Source: Stutzerimonas decontaminans (GTDB lineage Bacteria > Pseudomonadota > Gammaproteobacteria > Pseudomonadales > Pseudomonadaceae). From it: DNA of 64,000 nt. Location of the stretch: the NCBI RefSeq assembly GCF_000661915.1, contig NZ_CP007509.1, forward strand, positions 1,550,001-1,614,000, in the 5' to 3' direction. Under the pieces are notes generated by a model. That model was not told where the DNA came from. It worked only from the letters and a program-made list of their open reading frames with translations, and ran no database searches. Positions 25,929-38,406 of the stretch are shown here, piece by piece (position 1 is the stretch's first letter; every line of letters begins with the position of its first letter). The position numbers were made by a program, and so were the translations under genes.

Positions 25929-26600
25929 TCAGAGCGCGCCGAATACCTTTTTCGCCAGGCTGGTGGCTGCGGCTGCAGGGTTCTTGCGAATGCCCGCTTC
26001 CTGTTCGGCAATCACCTTGAATAGTCCGTCGAGCGCCTGCTCGGTGACATAGCTCTCGATATTGGCGTAATTGCCGTTCAGCCCGGCCGGGACCTTGGCC
26101 GCGACGGTGTTGTACTGCTGCGCCAGTCCGACCTGGTCGGTGGCCTGCTTGACGATGGGCAGGAACTTGGCGCGAATCTGCTCGCGGCTGGATTGGTTCA
26201 GGTACTGCGTCGCGGAGTCATCGCCACCAGCGAGAATTGCCTTGGCGTCCTGCACGGTCATCTTGCGCACGGCATCCAGCAGCAGTTGCTGGGCTTCCGG
26301 CACAGCCTTCTCGGCGGCCAGGTTCATGCTGTTCTCCAGCTGCTCGACCTGGGCGCCCATACCGAGCATCTTCAGCATACGCGAGGCCTTGCCGATGTTG
26401 CCCGGCAGTTCGATGCGTACGTCTGGATCGCTGCTGAACCCCCCCGGACGGCCGAGCTGCTGTACCGCGACCTTGGCGCCCTGGCTCAAGGCATCCTTGA
26501 GGCCGGCGCTGGCATCGCTCTGGGTCAGGTCGGAAAGCGAGAGGGCGAATGCGCTGGCGGACAGGAGCAGGCCGGCGACGAGCGTGGTGATGCGATACAT
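25929..26600 (-). CDS. DUF4197 family exported protein
   Basis: A 223-residue protein with a signal peptide (MYRITTLVAGLLLSASAFAL) and the conserved DUF4197 region: LKDALSQGAKVAVQQLGRPGG near residues 34-54, IELPGNIGKASRMLKMLGMG, and the late EQALDGLFKVIAEQEAGIRKNP block. Mature protein is helical and periplasmic. No function is established for the family. I start five codons inside the longest frame, at the ATG preceded by AGGTAACC. Confidence 0.87.
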   Translation of the reverse strand: MYRITTLVAGLLLSASAFALSLSDLTQSDASAGLKDALSQGAKVAVQQLGRPGGFSSDPDVRIELPGNIGKASRMLKMLGMGAQVEQLENSMNLAAEKAVPEAQQLLLDAVRKMTVQDAKAILAGGDDSATQYLNQSSREQIRAKFLPIVKQATDQVGLAQQYNTVAAKVPAGLNGNYANIESYVTEQALDGLFKVIAEQEAGIRKNPAAAATSLAKKVFGAL

Positions 26601-26749
26601 GGCGGTTACCTTCAAGTGCGGTTGGGCGACAGCCGGGCGAATGAACGCCGGTTGGCTTCGTTCTGTGATGCTAGTGGATTACGGCCGGCGCGACATCCCA
26701 ACGCTGATGCGTTACGGTCCCGCCCTTCGTCGTCTGGAGGTTTTTTCGC

Positions 26750-27214
26750 ATGATTCGCCCGTGTCGCCCCGCTGATGTAGAAACGGTGCTGAAAATCTGG
26801 CTTGAGGCATCCAGCCGTGCCCACGCCTTTGTTGACCGCAGCTTCTGGGAGGCGCGCCTGGCTGATATGCGCGAGCTCTATCTGCCGGCTGCGCAAACCT
26901 GGGTTCACGAGTGGGACGGGACGGTGGTCGGCTTCGTTTCGCTGCTAGATGACATCCTGGCCGCAATCTTCGTGGCACCGACGGAGCAGGGCCGCGGCGT
27001 CGGCTCCGCACTGCTCCAGCACGCGAAGCAGTCTCGCGAGCAGCTGAGCCTGACGGTCTACGCCGCTAACGAGGCCAGCATCGCCTTCTACCGCCGCCAT
27101 GGTTTCGAAGTGGTTGGCGAACAGTTGGACGAACACACCGGTTACCCGGAGCTGGCGATGAGCTGGCAGGCTCAGGCGCCGGGCGCTGGCGGGCGCGCCT
27201 CCACCTCGTCCTGA
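26750..27214 (+). CDS. GNAT family N-acetyltransferase
   Basis: A 154-residue acetyltransferase. The acetyl-CoA loop is [20 protein letters not shown] (about residues 65-84), followed by [21 protein letters not shown], the motif B region. Domain layout resembles small amino-acid or aminoglycoside-type GNAT enzymes, but the substrate is unknown. Its 3' end overlaps the end of plsB by 43 bases in convergent orientation. Confidence 0.87.
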   Translation: MIRPCRPADVETVLKIWLEASSRAHAFVDRSFWEARLADMRELYLPAAQTWVHEWDGTVVGFVSLLDDILAAIFVAPTEQGRGVGSALLQHAKQSREQLSLTVYAANEASIAFYRRHGFEVVGEQLDEHTGYPELAMSWQAQAPGAGGRASTSS

Positions 27215-29673
27215 TTGCGCTCCAGCGCCACCTGACGGATCGACAGGCGAATCTCCGCCGGCAGCACGCGCTTGGCTGCCCCCTCGGCGAGTTCGGTGAG
27301 CTTTTCGTGGTAACCGAGTCGACCGTCGTCATCCGGGCTGACCACACCCTGTTCCTGCATGCTCTGAATGAAATGGCGGAACAGTGTCTTGTCGAAGAAC
27401 TCCGGCGCGTTGAGCCCATGCAGGATCGACAGGCGCTGGGCCATCACCGTGCAGAGCTCTTCCAGTTCGCCGGCCGTCAGGCTGTTCTGCCCGCTGTTGA
27501 GCAGCAGCGAGGTCGCCATGTAGAAGCGCTGCAGAGTCTGCACGACCACCCGTGCGAGCAGCGTCAACAGGACGAACTGCCGTGAGCTGGGCGCTGGCCG
27601 CACGTAGTGGTTGCCGTCCACCTTGAGCAGACCACGCTCGACGAAGGCAGCCAGCCACTGATCGACCACGGCTTCCAGCTCCTCGACTTCCCAGCGCATG
27701 AACAGCTCGGCACGCAGGTAGGGGTACAGCGCCTCGGTGAAGCGCTGGATCTGCTCGCGGCTGATGCGCGAGCTGCTCTGGAAGAAGCTCGCCAGCAGTG
27801 CCGGCAGCGCGAAGATGTGCATCACGTTGTTGCGGTAGTAGGTCATCAGGACGGCGTTCTGCTCATCCAGATAGAGGATGTTGCCCAGTGCGTCCTTCTG
27901 TTCGGCGAGCAGGTCGAGGCTCTTCACGTAAGCGATCAGCGCATTGCCGTCGCCGTCCGGCAGCGTGGTGTGCGGCGAGTAGGGCACCGCACGCAAGAGC
28001 GCCTGATAGAGATCGAGAATCCGCGCCAGGGACTGCTGGTCCAGCGCCTGACGGCTGGTGGAGAGCATCGCCAGCGCCACCAGATTGACCGGATTGACCG
28101 CAGCCGCCTCGTTGAGGCGCTGGGCGATGCGCTCGGCCAAGCGGTTGGTGGCATCGTTGAGCCATTCCGGGCGGTAGTCAGGGGCGTAGGTCTGCTGGCG
28201 CCAGCCGGGCTGTTCCTGGTCGAGGAATTCGTTGAGCTTGAGTGGTTCGCCGAAGTTGACCCAGACCTGACCGAAGCGCTGCTTGAGCGCGCCGATAACC
28301 TTGAAGATGTCGAAGATGGACTCCTTCTTCTTCGTCGCGCCGCGCAGTTCGCCCAGGTAGGTGCGGCCTTCCAGCACGCGCTCATAGCCGATGTACACCG
28401 GTACGAAGAGGATCGGCAGGCGCGACGAGCGCACGTAACTGCGCAGGGTCAATGCCAGCATGCCGGTCTTGGGCTGCAGCATGCGACCGGTACGCGAGCG
28501 GCCGCCCTCGACGAAGTATTCGACCGGAAAACCACGGATGAACAAGGTGTGCAGGTATTCGTTGAACACCGAGGTGTACAGCGGGTTGCCCTTGAACGAG
28601 CGCCGCATGAAGAAGGCGCCGCCGCGGCGCAGCAGACTGCCGATGACCGGCATGTTGAGGTTGATGCCAGCGGCGATGTGCGGCGGTGTCAGGCCATTGC
28701 GGAACAGCAGGTAGGACAGCAGCAGGTAGTCGATATGGCTGCGATGGCAGGGGACGTAAATCACCTCGTAGCCACGCACGGCTTCCTGCAGCGGCTCGAT
28801 ATGGTTGACGCGAATGCCGTCGTAGATCTTGTTCCAGAACCAGGACAGCACCACCTCGAGGAAGCGCACCGCGGTGTAGGCGTAGTCCGAGGCCACCTCG
28901 TTGCCGTAGCGCAGCGCCCTGGCTTCGGCTCGCTCGATGGAGATGTTTTCGCGCTCGGCCTCGTCGCGAATCGCCTGACGGACCTGTGGCGCATGCACCA
29001 GGCCCTTTACCAGGTTGCGTCGGTGCGACAGGTCAGGGCCGATCACGGCGGTCTTCTGGTTGCGGAAATGCACCCTCAGCATGCGGTGGACCATGCGCAG
29101 CGTGCGTTCTTGGCCTTTGTTCAGGGCGATCAGCTCGTTGAGCTGGATCGGCGGCGAGAATTGCACACGGGTCTTGCGGCCCAGCACCAGGATGCTGAGC
29201 AGTTTGCGCAGGCGCCCGGTGACGGCCCAGCTGTCGGCGAACAGCAGCTTCCAGGCGCTTGTTTCGCGATTGGGCGACTGCCCCCAGAACACGCTGACCG
29301 GGATGATCTGCGCGTTCTCCACGGCGTTGTGTTCCAGCGCGCCGACCAGCCGAACCAGTGCAGGTGGCGCCACCAACCGCGTGCGCCGACCAAACCAGCT
29401 CGCCGCCGGGTTCAGAAAGAAGAACGCGGCTGGCTCCACGAGTTCGCCCACCGCGACATCGGCCACCGGGCGTGGCAATCCAGCCTTGCTGCACTCGACG
29501 TCCAGCACCGCGAGATCACTCAGTGAGGCCTGTTGCAGCACGTAGAACACTGGTTTGCTGCGGTCCAGCTTGAGGGTAAAGGCGGACTGGTTGATGGTCT
29601 CCGAGCGTACCCAGAAATACAGCACGCGGCGCAGTACGGAGAAGATCAGGCGGCGAATGGGAGAGCGAGTCAT
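27172..29673 (-). CDS. plsB: Glycerol-3-phosphate 1-O-acyltransferase PlsB
   Basis: An 833-residue inner-membrane-associated enzyme that makes lysophosphatidic acid, the first step in phospholipid synthesis. The acyltransferase blocks are visible: [18 protein letters not shown] (HX4D catalytic motif), [22 protein letters not shown] (glycerol-3-phosphate binding) and [18 protein letters not shown]. Length agrees with Pseudomonas PlsB. The start used is MTRSPIRRL at 29673; the frame remains open 56 codons upstream, but that extension has no family character. Two GC-rich hairpins lie just upstream of the start. Confidence 0.95.
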   Translation of the reverse strand: MTRSPIRRLIFSVLRRVLYFWVRSETINQSAFTLKLDRSKPVFYVLQQASLSDLAVLDVECSKAGLPRPVADVAVGELVEPAAFFFLNPAASWFGRRTRLVAPPALVRLVGALEHNAVENAQIIPVSVFWGQSPNRETSAWKLLFADSWAVTGRLRKLLSILVLGRKTRVQFSPPIQLNELIALNKGQERTLRMVHRMLRVHFRNQKTAVIGPDLSHRRNLVKGLVHAPQVRQAIRDEAERENISIERAEARALRYGNEVASDYAYTAVRFLEVVLSWFWNKIYDGIRVNHIEPLQEAVRGYEVIYVPCHRSHIDYLLLSYLLFRNGLTPPHIAAGINLNMPVIGSLLRRGGAFFMRRSFKGNPLYTSVFNEYLHTLFIRGFPVEYFVEGGRSRTGRMLQPKTGMLALTLRSYVRSSRLPILFVPVYIGYERVLEGRTYLGELRGATKKKESIFDIFKVIGALKQRFGQVWVNFGEPLKLNEFLDQEQPGWRQQTYAPDYRPEWLNDATNRLAERIAQRLNEAAAVNPVNLVALAMLSTSRQALDQQSLARILDLYQALLRAVPYSPHTTLPDGDGNALIAYVKSLDLLAEQKDALGNILYLDEQNAVLMTYYRNNVMHIFALPALLASFFQSSSRISREQIQRFTEALYPYLRAELFMRWEVEELEAVVDQWLAAFVERGLLKVDGNHYVRPAPSSRQFVLLTLLARVVVQTLQRFYMATSLLLNSGQNSLTAGELEELCTVMAQRLSILHGLNAPEFFDKTLFRHFIQSMQEQGVVSPDDDGRLGYHEKLTELAEGAAKRVLPAEIRLSIRQVALERNQDEVEARPPAPGA

Positions 29674-32352
<2,679 letters not shown>

Positions 32353-32359
32353 CGCTCGC

Positions 32360-32381
32360 GGCGGCGCCATCAGGCGCCGCC
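32360..32381. terminator. Stem-loop after katG
   Basis: GGCGGCGCC (32360-32368) and GGCGCCGCC (32373-32381) form a nine-base stem with an ATCA loop between the convergent katG and membrane-protein genes. There is no T tract. It overlaps the end of the minus-strand gene. Confidence 0.4.
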
Positions 32382-32744
32382 ATGTGGCGGCTGTGCGTCT
32401 CGAGCCCGCCACCTGGTGCGGGCTCGCGAGCCAGCATAGGCTCCGGCGAGGAAGACCAGCGACCACAGCAGCACGAATACAAATCCGACGGGGAGCAATG
32501 GCCCGGTTGGCAACCATCCGAGCAGATACAGAGTTTGCCCGGCCACACAGCCAACATAGAGCGGCCACAAGGATTTCGGCGCGATAGAGCCACACAAGCA
32601 GCCACCCAAGGCCAGCGCTGCGGTGTAATACAGACCACCTGCATCCCAGGGCTCGACATGGCCTGTCATCGAAGGCGACAGGATCCAGATCGCCGCACCG
32701 GCCAACGCGGCGATAAGGAACGAGCGCAACACGGGTTGCTTCAT
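32370..32744 (-). CDS. Small membrane protein of unknown function
   Basis: A 124-residue hydrophobic protein with four predicted membrane helices: FLIAALAGAAIWILS (about 9-23), YYTAALALGGCLCGS (about 39-53), LYVGCVAGQTLYLLG (about 61-75) and FVFVLLWSLVFLAGAYA (about 84-102). It ends in an Arg-rich cytoplasmic tail. I do not recognise a family. An in-frame ATG 15 codons upstream would overlap the methyltransferase stop; neither start has a strong ribosome binding site. Position right after the methyltransferase gene on the same strand suggests co-transcription. Confidence 0.65.
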   Translation of the reverse strand: MKQPVLRSFLIAALAGAAIWILSPSMTGHVEPWDAGGLYYTAALALGGCLCGSIAPKSLWPLYVGCVAGQTLYLLGWLPTGPLLPVGFVFVLLWSLVFLAGAYAGSRARTRWRARDAQPPHGGA

Positions 32745-32778
32745 GCGGTCGGTTGGTCTCAGCCGCTGTACCGCCACC

Positions 32779-33489
32779 TTATTGCGCATCGGCCGGTGGC
32801 CGCGTCGAGTACCAGGCGTGAATCAGCCCGGCCTGGTAGAACAGAACGGGGTCGGCAAAGCCGCCGGACTCAATGATGCTTGCGACCCGCTCCGGAGGCA
32901 GCACTGCCACATCGCGGGAGTAGGCGGTGCGCATCTGCTCCACACCGGCGGCAGGGATGCCGGCCACGGTCATCATGTTCATCCAGGTTTCGAGCAGGGC
33001 CGTATATTCCACCGAGGTGACATCCGATGCCAGGTCGGAGCTTGCCAGGCGTGCACCTGGGCGAAGCCGGCTAGCGATGGCGCGGAAAAATTCCGCGCGG
33101 GCGTCAGGCTCGAGAATGAATTGCGACACCAGAAAGCACGTCGCGGCATCGAAGGCATTCTGCTCGGGCAGTGATTGCAGATAGCCCTCATGGAACTGAC
33201 AGCGCTCGGCATAGCCGCCTTCGATCGCCTTGTTGCGACACACTTCGAGCATCGCGCCGGAGGGCTCGACGGCGGTGAAGCTCCAGCGCGGGAAGCGCCT
33301 GGCCAGATAGGCGATTTCCTCGCCGGTGCCGGCACCGACGCACAGAACCCGGGCATCGGCCGGAAGGCCCGCAAACACGGCTTCGAGAAGGAAATGCAGG
33401 GCCTCTCGGATCGGTGCGGTTCTGGCCCAGCGCTCGTCGTAGCAGGTTGCTTGCTGGTCGAAGATGGCCTTGATTTCATCGCTACGCAT
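32779..33489 (-). CDS. Class I SAM-dependent methyltransferase
   Basis: A 236-residue Rossmann-fold methyltransferase. The SAM-binding motif I is VLCVGAGTGEEIAYLARRFP (about residues 49-68), followed by FTAVEPSGAMLEVCR (acidic residue of motif II) and the FDAATCFLVSQFI block. The substrate is unknown; it resembles general small-molecule methyltransferases. A seven-base stem-loop (33519-33536) separates it from the beta-lactamase gene on the same strand. Confidence 0.87.
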   Translation of the reverse strand: MRSDEIKAIFDQQATCYDERWARTAPIREALHFLLEAVFAGLPADARVLCVGAGTGEEIAYLARRFPRWSFTAVEPSGAMLEVCRNKAIEGGYAERCQFHEGYLQSLPEQNAFDAATCFLVSQFILEPDARAEFFRAIASRLRPGARLASSDLASDVTSVEYTALLETWMNMMTVAGIPAAGVEQMRTAYSRDVAVLPPERVASIIESGGFADPVLFYQAGLIHAWYSTRPPADAQ

Positions 33490-33518
33490 GGCGGCTGCCC
33501 CAATGCTGTGTTCACGAT

Positions 33519-33536
33519 GGTGCGCCTGGGCGCACC
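33519..33536 (-). terminator. Short stem-loop between the beta-lactamase and methyltransferase genes
   Basis: GGTGCGC-CTGG-GCGCACC forms a perfect seven-base stem in a 67-base gap. No T tract follows, so it may be an attenuating hairpin or a simple mRNA end structure. Confidence 0.35.
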
Positions 33537-33556
33537 GTCAGAGTTGCCGTGTGGCC

Positions 33557-34339
33557 TCACTCGGCCGGCAGAATGCCTTTCTCTCGCAACGCGCCCAGCG
33601 CGATCTGCTGGCGCAGCGGCAGGTCCGTAACGGCTTTGGTGTCGAGGTTCAAGGCGAACAGCCACGTATCCTCGTCGACCTCCACGTAGCCGATGTACCA
33701 GCCAGTGCCGGGCGTGCTGCGGGCAGCCCAGCCGGTCTTGGCATAAAGGCGATAGTGCTCGCTGGCCTCGGTGAGCATGACCGTCTTCAGGGTGTCGTAG
33801 CTGCTCTTCCGGTAGGGCAGGCTGCGCGCGGTCACACGCTTGAGCAGGGCTATCTGCTGCTCGGCGCTGATGGTCAGTGAGCCATCCAGCCAGAACTCGG
33901 TACCGTTGAAGGGCTCGCGCAGCTGCCCGTAATGCGCCTGGCGGATGTATGGCGGATAGTCTGCCGCACCCACCCGTCGCGCCAGCCACTGATAGCACCA
34001 GACGCAACTGACCTGGAAGGCGCTCTTCAGCGTCTGGTCGCGGTTCCAGTCCTCGATCTCGTAACGCGTGTTGTCCCACGGGATGATCTCGTCAGCCCCG
34101 GCGATGGCGCCTTCCTCGAGCGCGATCAGCGTGTTCAGCACCTTGAATGTGGATGCAGCGGTGAACGGCTGCTTCGCGCGGGCTTCGTTGTGAACGTAGC
34201 GCTCGCCGGTTGTAGCCGATTCGATCACCAGCGTCCCCTCGACGCCGGCCTTGTCGAACAGCCGGGCGATATCGGCATCTTCCGCATGAGTGACGCAGGA
34301 AAGGCCGAGTAACAGTAGCGCGAGGAACAGCTGGGGCAT
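33557..34339 (-). CDS. Class D (OXA-type) beta-lactamase
   Basis: A 260-residue exported serine beta-lactamase. The signal peptide ends near CVTHAED. The catalytic STFK motif is at residues 63-66 and the Lys66 is the residue carbamylated in active OXA enzymes. The second motif is S111-C112-V113, the conserved [15 protein letters not shown] segment follows, and K201-T202-G203 is the third active-site motif. The usual YGN triad is YGQ here (137-139), and Cys112 and Cys115 lie unusually close to the active serine. Length is normal for the class. It is probably an intrinsic chromosomal enzyme, since no integron or IS is adjacent; its spectrum cannot be predicted. Confidence 0.92.
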   Translation of the reverse strand: MPQLFLALLLLGLSCVTHAEDADIARLFDKAGVEGTLVIESATTGERYVHNEARAKQPFTAASTFKVLNTLIALEEGAIAGADEIIPWDNTRYEIEDWNRDQTLKSAFQVSCVWCYQWLARRVGAADYPPYIRQAHYGQLREPFNGTEFWLDGSLTISAEQQIALLKRVTARSLPYRKSSYDTLKTVMLTEASEHYRLYAKTGWAARSTPGTGWYIGYVEVDEDTWLFALNLDTKAVTDLPLRQQIALGALREKGILPAE

Positions 34340-34434
34340 TGAAAGAGATCCGTGGGGTAGGGATGAGAGTCTGGCTGTGCGCGTGCCGTTCTAACAGGGT
34401 TTCCAGCGAAGTCCAGCCAATCGTGAATGAACGG

Positions 34435-35004
34435 TCAGTCAGCTGCAGCCAACTGCGTTGCAAAGCGTTCGCGATCCAGTCGATACATGCAGTGCAGGCG
34501 CAGCGGATGGCCGACGGGCAGCCCTGGATGCTCGAACTCCTCCGACTCACGCATGCCGAGGCGCTCCATCACTGCACGTGAGCGCCGGTTCTCGACCGCG
34601 GTGAAGGACAGGATTTCAGAAAGATCGAGCCGGCCGAACCCCACCTCAAGCGCGGCCCGCGCAGCCTCGCTGGCCAATCCCTGGCCCCAGTAATCAGCGG
34701 CCAGACGCCAGCCGATTTCCACGCACGGCGAGAACGGCAAAGCTGCCGCCGGTGTATGAAGGCCAACGAAGCCGATGAATGTGCCGCTGGCCTTCAGCTC
34801 GACGGCCCAGAATCCCCAGCCGCGCTCTTCGATCAGTGCCTGGCAGCGGTCAGCCATCGCGTCGCTCTCGGCACGGCTGAGGAGGGCGGGGAAGTGCTGC
34901 ATGACCCTGGGGTCCGCATTCATCGCGGCGAACGGCACACGATCGCCTGGCTTCCATTGCCTTAAGAGCAGACGTGTGGTCTGGAATTCGATCGGATCGG
35001 TCAC
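34435..35004 (-). CDS. RimJ/RimL-type GNAT N-acetyltransferase
   Basis: A 189-residue acetyltransferase starting at GTG (MTDPIEFQTTRLLLRQWKPG). The opening TTRLLLRQW and the IGWRLAADYWGQGLASEAAR loop, followed by SFTAVENRRSRAVMERLGM, are typical of the RimJ/RimL/SpeG-like branch that acetylates N-terminal or small amines. The particular substrate is unknown. The neighbours are two penicillin-recognising-fold enzymes, which hints at, but does not prove, a detoxifying role. Confidence 0.88.
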   Translation of the reverse strand: MTDPIEFQTTRLLLRQWKPGDRVPFAAMNADPRVMQHFPALLSRAESDAMADRCQALIEERGWGFWAVELKASGTFIGFVGLHTPAAALPFSPCVEIGWRLAADYWGQGLASEAARAALEVGFGRLDLSEILSFTAVENRRSRAVMERLGMRESEEFEHPGLPVGHPLRLHCMYRLDRERFATQLAAAD

Positions 35005-35043
35005 TGCGAGTCGCTCATCCGGGCTGTTTGTAGCTTCAGCAAG

Positions 35044-36378
35044 CTATTGACGCTGTTCTAGCAGATGCTTCGCCACCGCCTCAAATGCCGGCAACGAGGT
35101 GGGGTCGTTTGCTGCGTTGCCCGCCACCGGATGGCTGGCAAACCGCGCGATCACCATCTCCGCCAGTGGGTCGATATAAAGCGCTTGCCCATGTACCCCA
35201 CGTGCCATGAAGGCACCATGCTCGTTGTGGGTGACCCACCACATGTTGCGGTAGCTCCAGCCGGGCAGCAGACGGTAACCGGCTTTCGCAAAGTCTTCGC
35301 GACTTGCTCCATTTCGGATATCTGTCACGACTTCCGGTGGCAGGATCTGAGTGCCGTTGTATCTACCTTCATTGCGCATCATCTCGCCAAAACGAGCAAG
35401 GTCGCGCAGGCCGGCGTTCAGGCCGCCTCCGGCGAACGGCGTGCCGATGGAGTCTACCGACATGTAGGCATCCTGTTCTGCGCCCAAGCGGCTCCAGATG
35501 CGCTCGGACAACAGTTGGGCGACGTTCCGCCCGCTCACTCGCGCGATTACCCAGCCCAGAGCGTCGGAGTTTGCGGTGCGGTAATGAAAGGCCTCGCCAT
35601 GACGACCTTGCGGTTTGACCGTTTGCAGAAATTCGTAATAGGTCCGTGGCCCCTGGTAATCAGCGGGTTTCGGCAGCGGATTGCCGGCGGCGGCATGCGC
35701 CCATACTTCGGCCTTGGGGTCGGCATAATCTTCGCTGAAGTGAATGCCAGTGGTCATATCCATGAGCTGGCGCACGCTGGCATTTCCAAAGGCCGACACG
35801 GCCAATTCGGGAACGTAGTCGGCGACCATACGTTCGGGGTCTAGCTTGCCTTCGGACACGAGAAGCGCCGCCAGCGTACCGGTGAAGGTCTTGGTGATCG
35901 ACATGGCAGCATGCTGTCCTTCTGGCTTCAGGACGCCGAAATAGCGCTCGTACACCAATTTCCCCCGGTGGAGGATGACGATGCCGTCGGTGTAATTGGC
36001 TAGCAGCGACTGTTGCCACGTCATTGGCTCGTCACCGCCAAGAGGAACGAATGTGAGCGCATCGATCTCACCGCTCGACGTGCGCTCCAGCATTGAGGGC
36101 CCAGCCAGTCCGCGTGAAACATTGACGGTAGGCATCAGCTGCCGAAAGTTGGCGACGCTCCAGCGCATCTGTGGGAAACGAAAGTAACTGCCGTCCTCGA
36201 AACGCAGGATTCGATCAGCCGGTGGCGGTGAGCCGACCATCCAGCCCAGCGTCGCCGGATCGCTCGCTTGTGCGTCTGGAAAGTGAGTAGGCTCACTGGC
36301 TTGCGCTGCACATGCCATGGTGCCTAGTAAAAAGCAGAGGCGCACTTTCGGTAATTCTCTCGGCCAGCGTAGTTTCAT
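35044..36378 (-). CDS. Serine hydrolase of the beta-lactamase/esterase (EstB-NylB-like) family
   Basis: A 444-residue exported protein with a signal peptide (MKLRWPRELPKVRLCFLLGT ... QASEP). The penicillin-binding-like fold is shown by S160-I-T-K163 (nucleophile and general base) and Tyr266 with Asn270 in FHYRTANSDALGW. The C-terminal part contains ARGVHGQALYIDP in place of a KTG strand, the pattern of class C-like esterases and 6-aminohexanoate-dimer hydrolase-like proteins. It is more likely an esterase or amidase than a true beta-lactamase. Base composition is visibly less GC-rich than that of flanking housekeeping genes. Confidence 0.85.
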   Translation of the reverse strand: MKLRWPRELPKVRLCFLLGTMACAAQASEPTHFPDAQASDPATLGWMVGSPPPADRILRFEDGSYFRFPQMRWSVANFRQLMPTVNVSRGLAGPSMLERTSSGEIDALTFVPLGGDEPMTWQQSLLANYTDGIVILHRGKLVYERYFGVLKPEGQHAAMSITKTFTGTLAALLVSEGKLDPERMVADYVPELAVSAFGNASVRQLMDMTTGIHFSEDYADPKAEVWAHAAAGNPLPKPADYQGPRTYYEFLQTVKPQGRHGEAFHYRTANSDALGWVIARVSGRNVAQLLSERIWSRLGAEQDAYMSVDSIGTPFAGGGLNAGLRDLARFGEMMRNEGRYNGTQILPPEVVTDIRNGASREDFAKAGYRLLPGWSYRNMWWVTHNEHGAFMARGVHGQALYIDPLAEMVIARFASHPVAGNAANDPTSLPAFEAVAKHLLEQRQ

Positions 36379-36744
36379 GGCATGTCCTTTCTAGCAGTCG
36401 GGCGCGTCGCGTCATGGGCGGTCAGTACCGATTGAAACGACTCGATCGCTACCCGTGCGCCTGTTGCCTGCAGGAGAGCATCCGCGATGCGCGGGGCAAT
36501 GGCCTTTACGGACTTGCGCGCAGAGAGGCTGATGAAGCAGCGTCGATCAATCCCCTACACGGCTCGTCGCCAGCGCCGTTCATTTCTTATCGCTGATGAT
36601 TAGTTAATCAGAGTAGTCCTCACAGCCTAGTGACAGGTTGCATTCGTCGAGTTGCTGTTCTTATAGTTCCGCCGGCATTTTTGCAGGGTCTGGGCCGTGT
36701 CGCACGGGCGGCGCGCCAGGCCTTCAGCGCACTGGTGAGAGTCC
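36379..36744. other. Intergenic region between the serine hydrolase and the ABC operon
   Basis: The 366-base gap has no gene I can support. A 60-codon frame (36414-36596) lacks a ribosome binding site and resembles nothing I know. TTGCAT (36638-36643), 17 bases, then TTATAG (36661-36666) form a plausible sigma-70 promoter for the ABC operon. Confidence 0.45.
36638..36666 (+). promoter_or_regulatory. Candidate sigma-70 promoter of the ABC operon
   Basis: TTGCAT and TTATAG are separated by 17 bases and lie about 80 bases before the ATP-binding protein gene. The match is moderate. Confidence 0.4.
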
Positions 36745-37668
36745 ATGATCGAAATAAACAACCTGACCAAGCGTTTTGCCCAGCACACGGCCGTAGACGA
36801 CCTGTCATTCCAGGTCCAGCGTGGAGAAGTGCTGGGATTTCTCGGCCCGAATGGTGCGGGCAAATCCACCACCATGAAGATGTTGACCGGCTTTCTCGCG
36901 CCCACTTCCGGCACGGCGAGCATCCTCGGTCATGACATCCAGACGCAGCGGCTGCAGGCTCAGCGACAGATCGGCTATCTGCCCGAGGGCGCGCCCTGTT
37001 ATGGCGACATGACGGTGCGCGGCTTTCTCGAGTTCATCGCCGAAGTTCGCGGCTTTCGCGGTGCGGACAAGCGTCAGCGGGTCGAGGCTGCGGTGGCGCA
37101 GGTAGAACTGGAGCACGTGCTGGGGCAATCCATCGAGACGCTGTCCAAGGGCTTCAAGCGTCGCGTCGGCCTGGCGCAGGCGATCCTTCACGACCCCAAG
37201 GTGCTGATTCTCGACGAGCCCACCGATGGCCTCGATCCGAACCAGAAGCATCAGGTGCGCCAGCTGATCCAGGGCCTTTCGCAGGACAAGATCGTCATCA
37301 TTTCCACGCACATTCTCGAAGAGGTTAGCGCGGTGTGCACCCGCGCGGTGGTAATCGCCCATGGCAGGCTGGTGGCCGACGGCACGCCGCTGGAACTGGA
37401 AAGCCGTTCGAAGTACCACCAGGCGGTCACGCTGGTCAGCGACGGCCCGCTGGACGACGTTGCCCTGGCCGCGCTGCCGGGTGTCGCCGGTGTCGAGCTC
37501 AACGAGCGCGAGCACAGCCTGACGGTGCTGGCACAGCCGGGGCAGGTGATCTTCCCGCAGGTCAATGCGCTGATCACCCAGCAGGGCTGGGTGGTCAAGG
37601 AGCTGGACGTGGAGCGCGGCCGGCTGGACGAGGTGTTTCGCAACCTGACCCGTGGGGAATCGCTATGA
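36745..37668 (+). CDS. ABC transporter ATP-binding protein (GldA-like)
   Basis: A 307-residue ABC ATPase. Walker A is GPNGAGKSTTMK (about residues 35-46), the signature loop is LSKGFKRRVGLAQA, Walker B is LILDEPTDGLDPNQ, and the switch His is in IISTHILEE. A C-terminal regulatory extension of about 85 residues follows. Together with the next two genes it forms a transporter of the type described as gliding-motility-associated in Bacteroidetes, but in pseudomonads no gliding function is known. The stop overlaps the start of the permease gene (ATGA). Confidence 0.9.
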   Translation: MIEINNLTKRFAQHTAVDDLSFQVQRGEVLGFLGPNGAGKSTTMKMLTGFLAPTSGTASILGHDIQTQRLQAQRQIGYLPEGAPCYGDMTVRGFLEFIAEVRGFRGADKRQRVEAAVAQVELEHVLGQSIETLSKGFKRRVGLAQAILHDPKVLILDEPTDGLDPNQKHQVRQLIQGLSQDKIVIISTHILEEVSAVCTRAVVIAHGRLVADGTPLELESRSKYHQAVTLVSDGPLDDVALAALPGVAGVELNEREHSLTVLAQPGQVIFPQVNALITQQGWVVKELDVERGRLDEVFRNLTRGESL

Positions 37669-38396
37669 GCCAGTTGCCGGTTATTTTCAAGCGTGAGCTG
37701 GCTAGCTACTTCGCCACGCCGCTCGCCTATGTGTTCATCGTCATCTTTCTGGTCTTGTCCGGGGTGTTCACTTTCTACCTTGGCGGCTTCTACGAGCGCG
37801 GCCAGGCCGATCTGACGCCGTTCTTCAGCTTTCATACCTGGCTCTATCTGTTTCTGGTGCCTGCAATCGCCATGCGCTTGTGGGCGGAGGAGCGCAAATC
37901 GGGTTCGATCGAGCTGCTGATGACGCTGCCGATCACCCGTTTCGAGGCGGTTGGCGGCAAGTTCCTCGCGGCCTGGGTTTTCGCCGGGATCGCCTTGCTG
38001 TTGACCTTCCCGATGGTTATCACGGTCAACTACCTGGGCGAGCCGGACAATGGCGTGATCGCCGCCGGCTATCTCGGCAGCTGGCTGCTGGCCGGCGCCT
38101 TTCTGGCGATCGGCTCGTGCATGTCGGCGCTGGCGAAGAACCAGGTGATCGCCTTCATCCTCTCGGTGGCGGTGTGCTTCCTGTTCATCGTCAGCGGTCT
38201 GCCGATGGTGCTGGATGCCCTGGCCTGGGCGCCGCAGTGGCTGATCGATGCGGTGGCTTCGCTGAGCTTCCTGATCCGTTTCGATTCCATCAGCAAGGGT
38301 GTGATCGACCTGCGTGACCTGCTGTATTTCGTCACGCTGATCGTCGCCTGGCTGGCGGCCACCGCCGTGGTCGTCGATCTGAAGAAAGCCGCCTGA
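37665..38396 (+). CDS. ABC transporter permease (GldF-like)
   Basis: A 243-residue membrane protein with six hydrophobic segments: residues 20-40, 60-78, 100-120, 135-155, 162-182 and 220-240 approximately. The N-terminal FKRELASYFATPLAYVF and the LWAEERKSGSIELLMTLPIT loop are typical of ABC-2 type permeases of the GldF/NosY group. Start at 37665 is fixed by the four-base overlap with the ATPase gene. It probably forms a dimeric channel energised by the preceding ATPase. Confidence 0.9.
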   Translation: MSQLPVIFKRELASYFATPLAYVFIVIFLVLSGVFTFYLGGFYERGQADLTPFFSFHTWLYLFLVPAIAMRLWAEERKSGSIELLMTLPITRFEAVGGKFLAAWVFAGIALLLTFPMVITVNYLGEPDNGVIAAGYLGSWLLAGAFLAIGSCMSALAKNQVIAFILSVAVCFLFIVSGLPMVLDALAWAPQWLIDAVASLSFLIRFDSISKGVIDLRDLLYFVTLIVAWLAATAVVVDLKKAA

Positions 38397-38406
38397 GGGA
38401 ACAGAC

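Noticed and set aside
27607..29526. Open frame of 639 codons on the plus strand opposite plsB
   Set aside because: Antisense to plsB and without recognisable motifs; typical high-GC shadow.
36414..36596. Sixty-codon frame in the gap before the ABC operon
   Set aside because: No ribosome binding site, no similarity I recognise, and low plausibility of composition.
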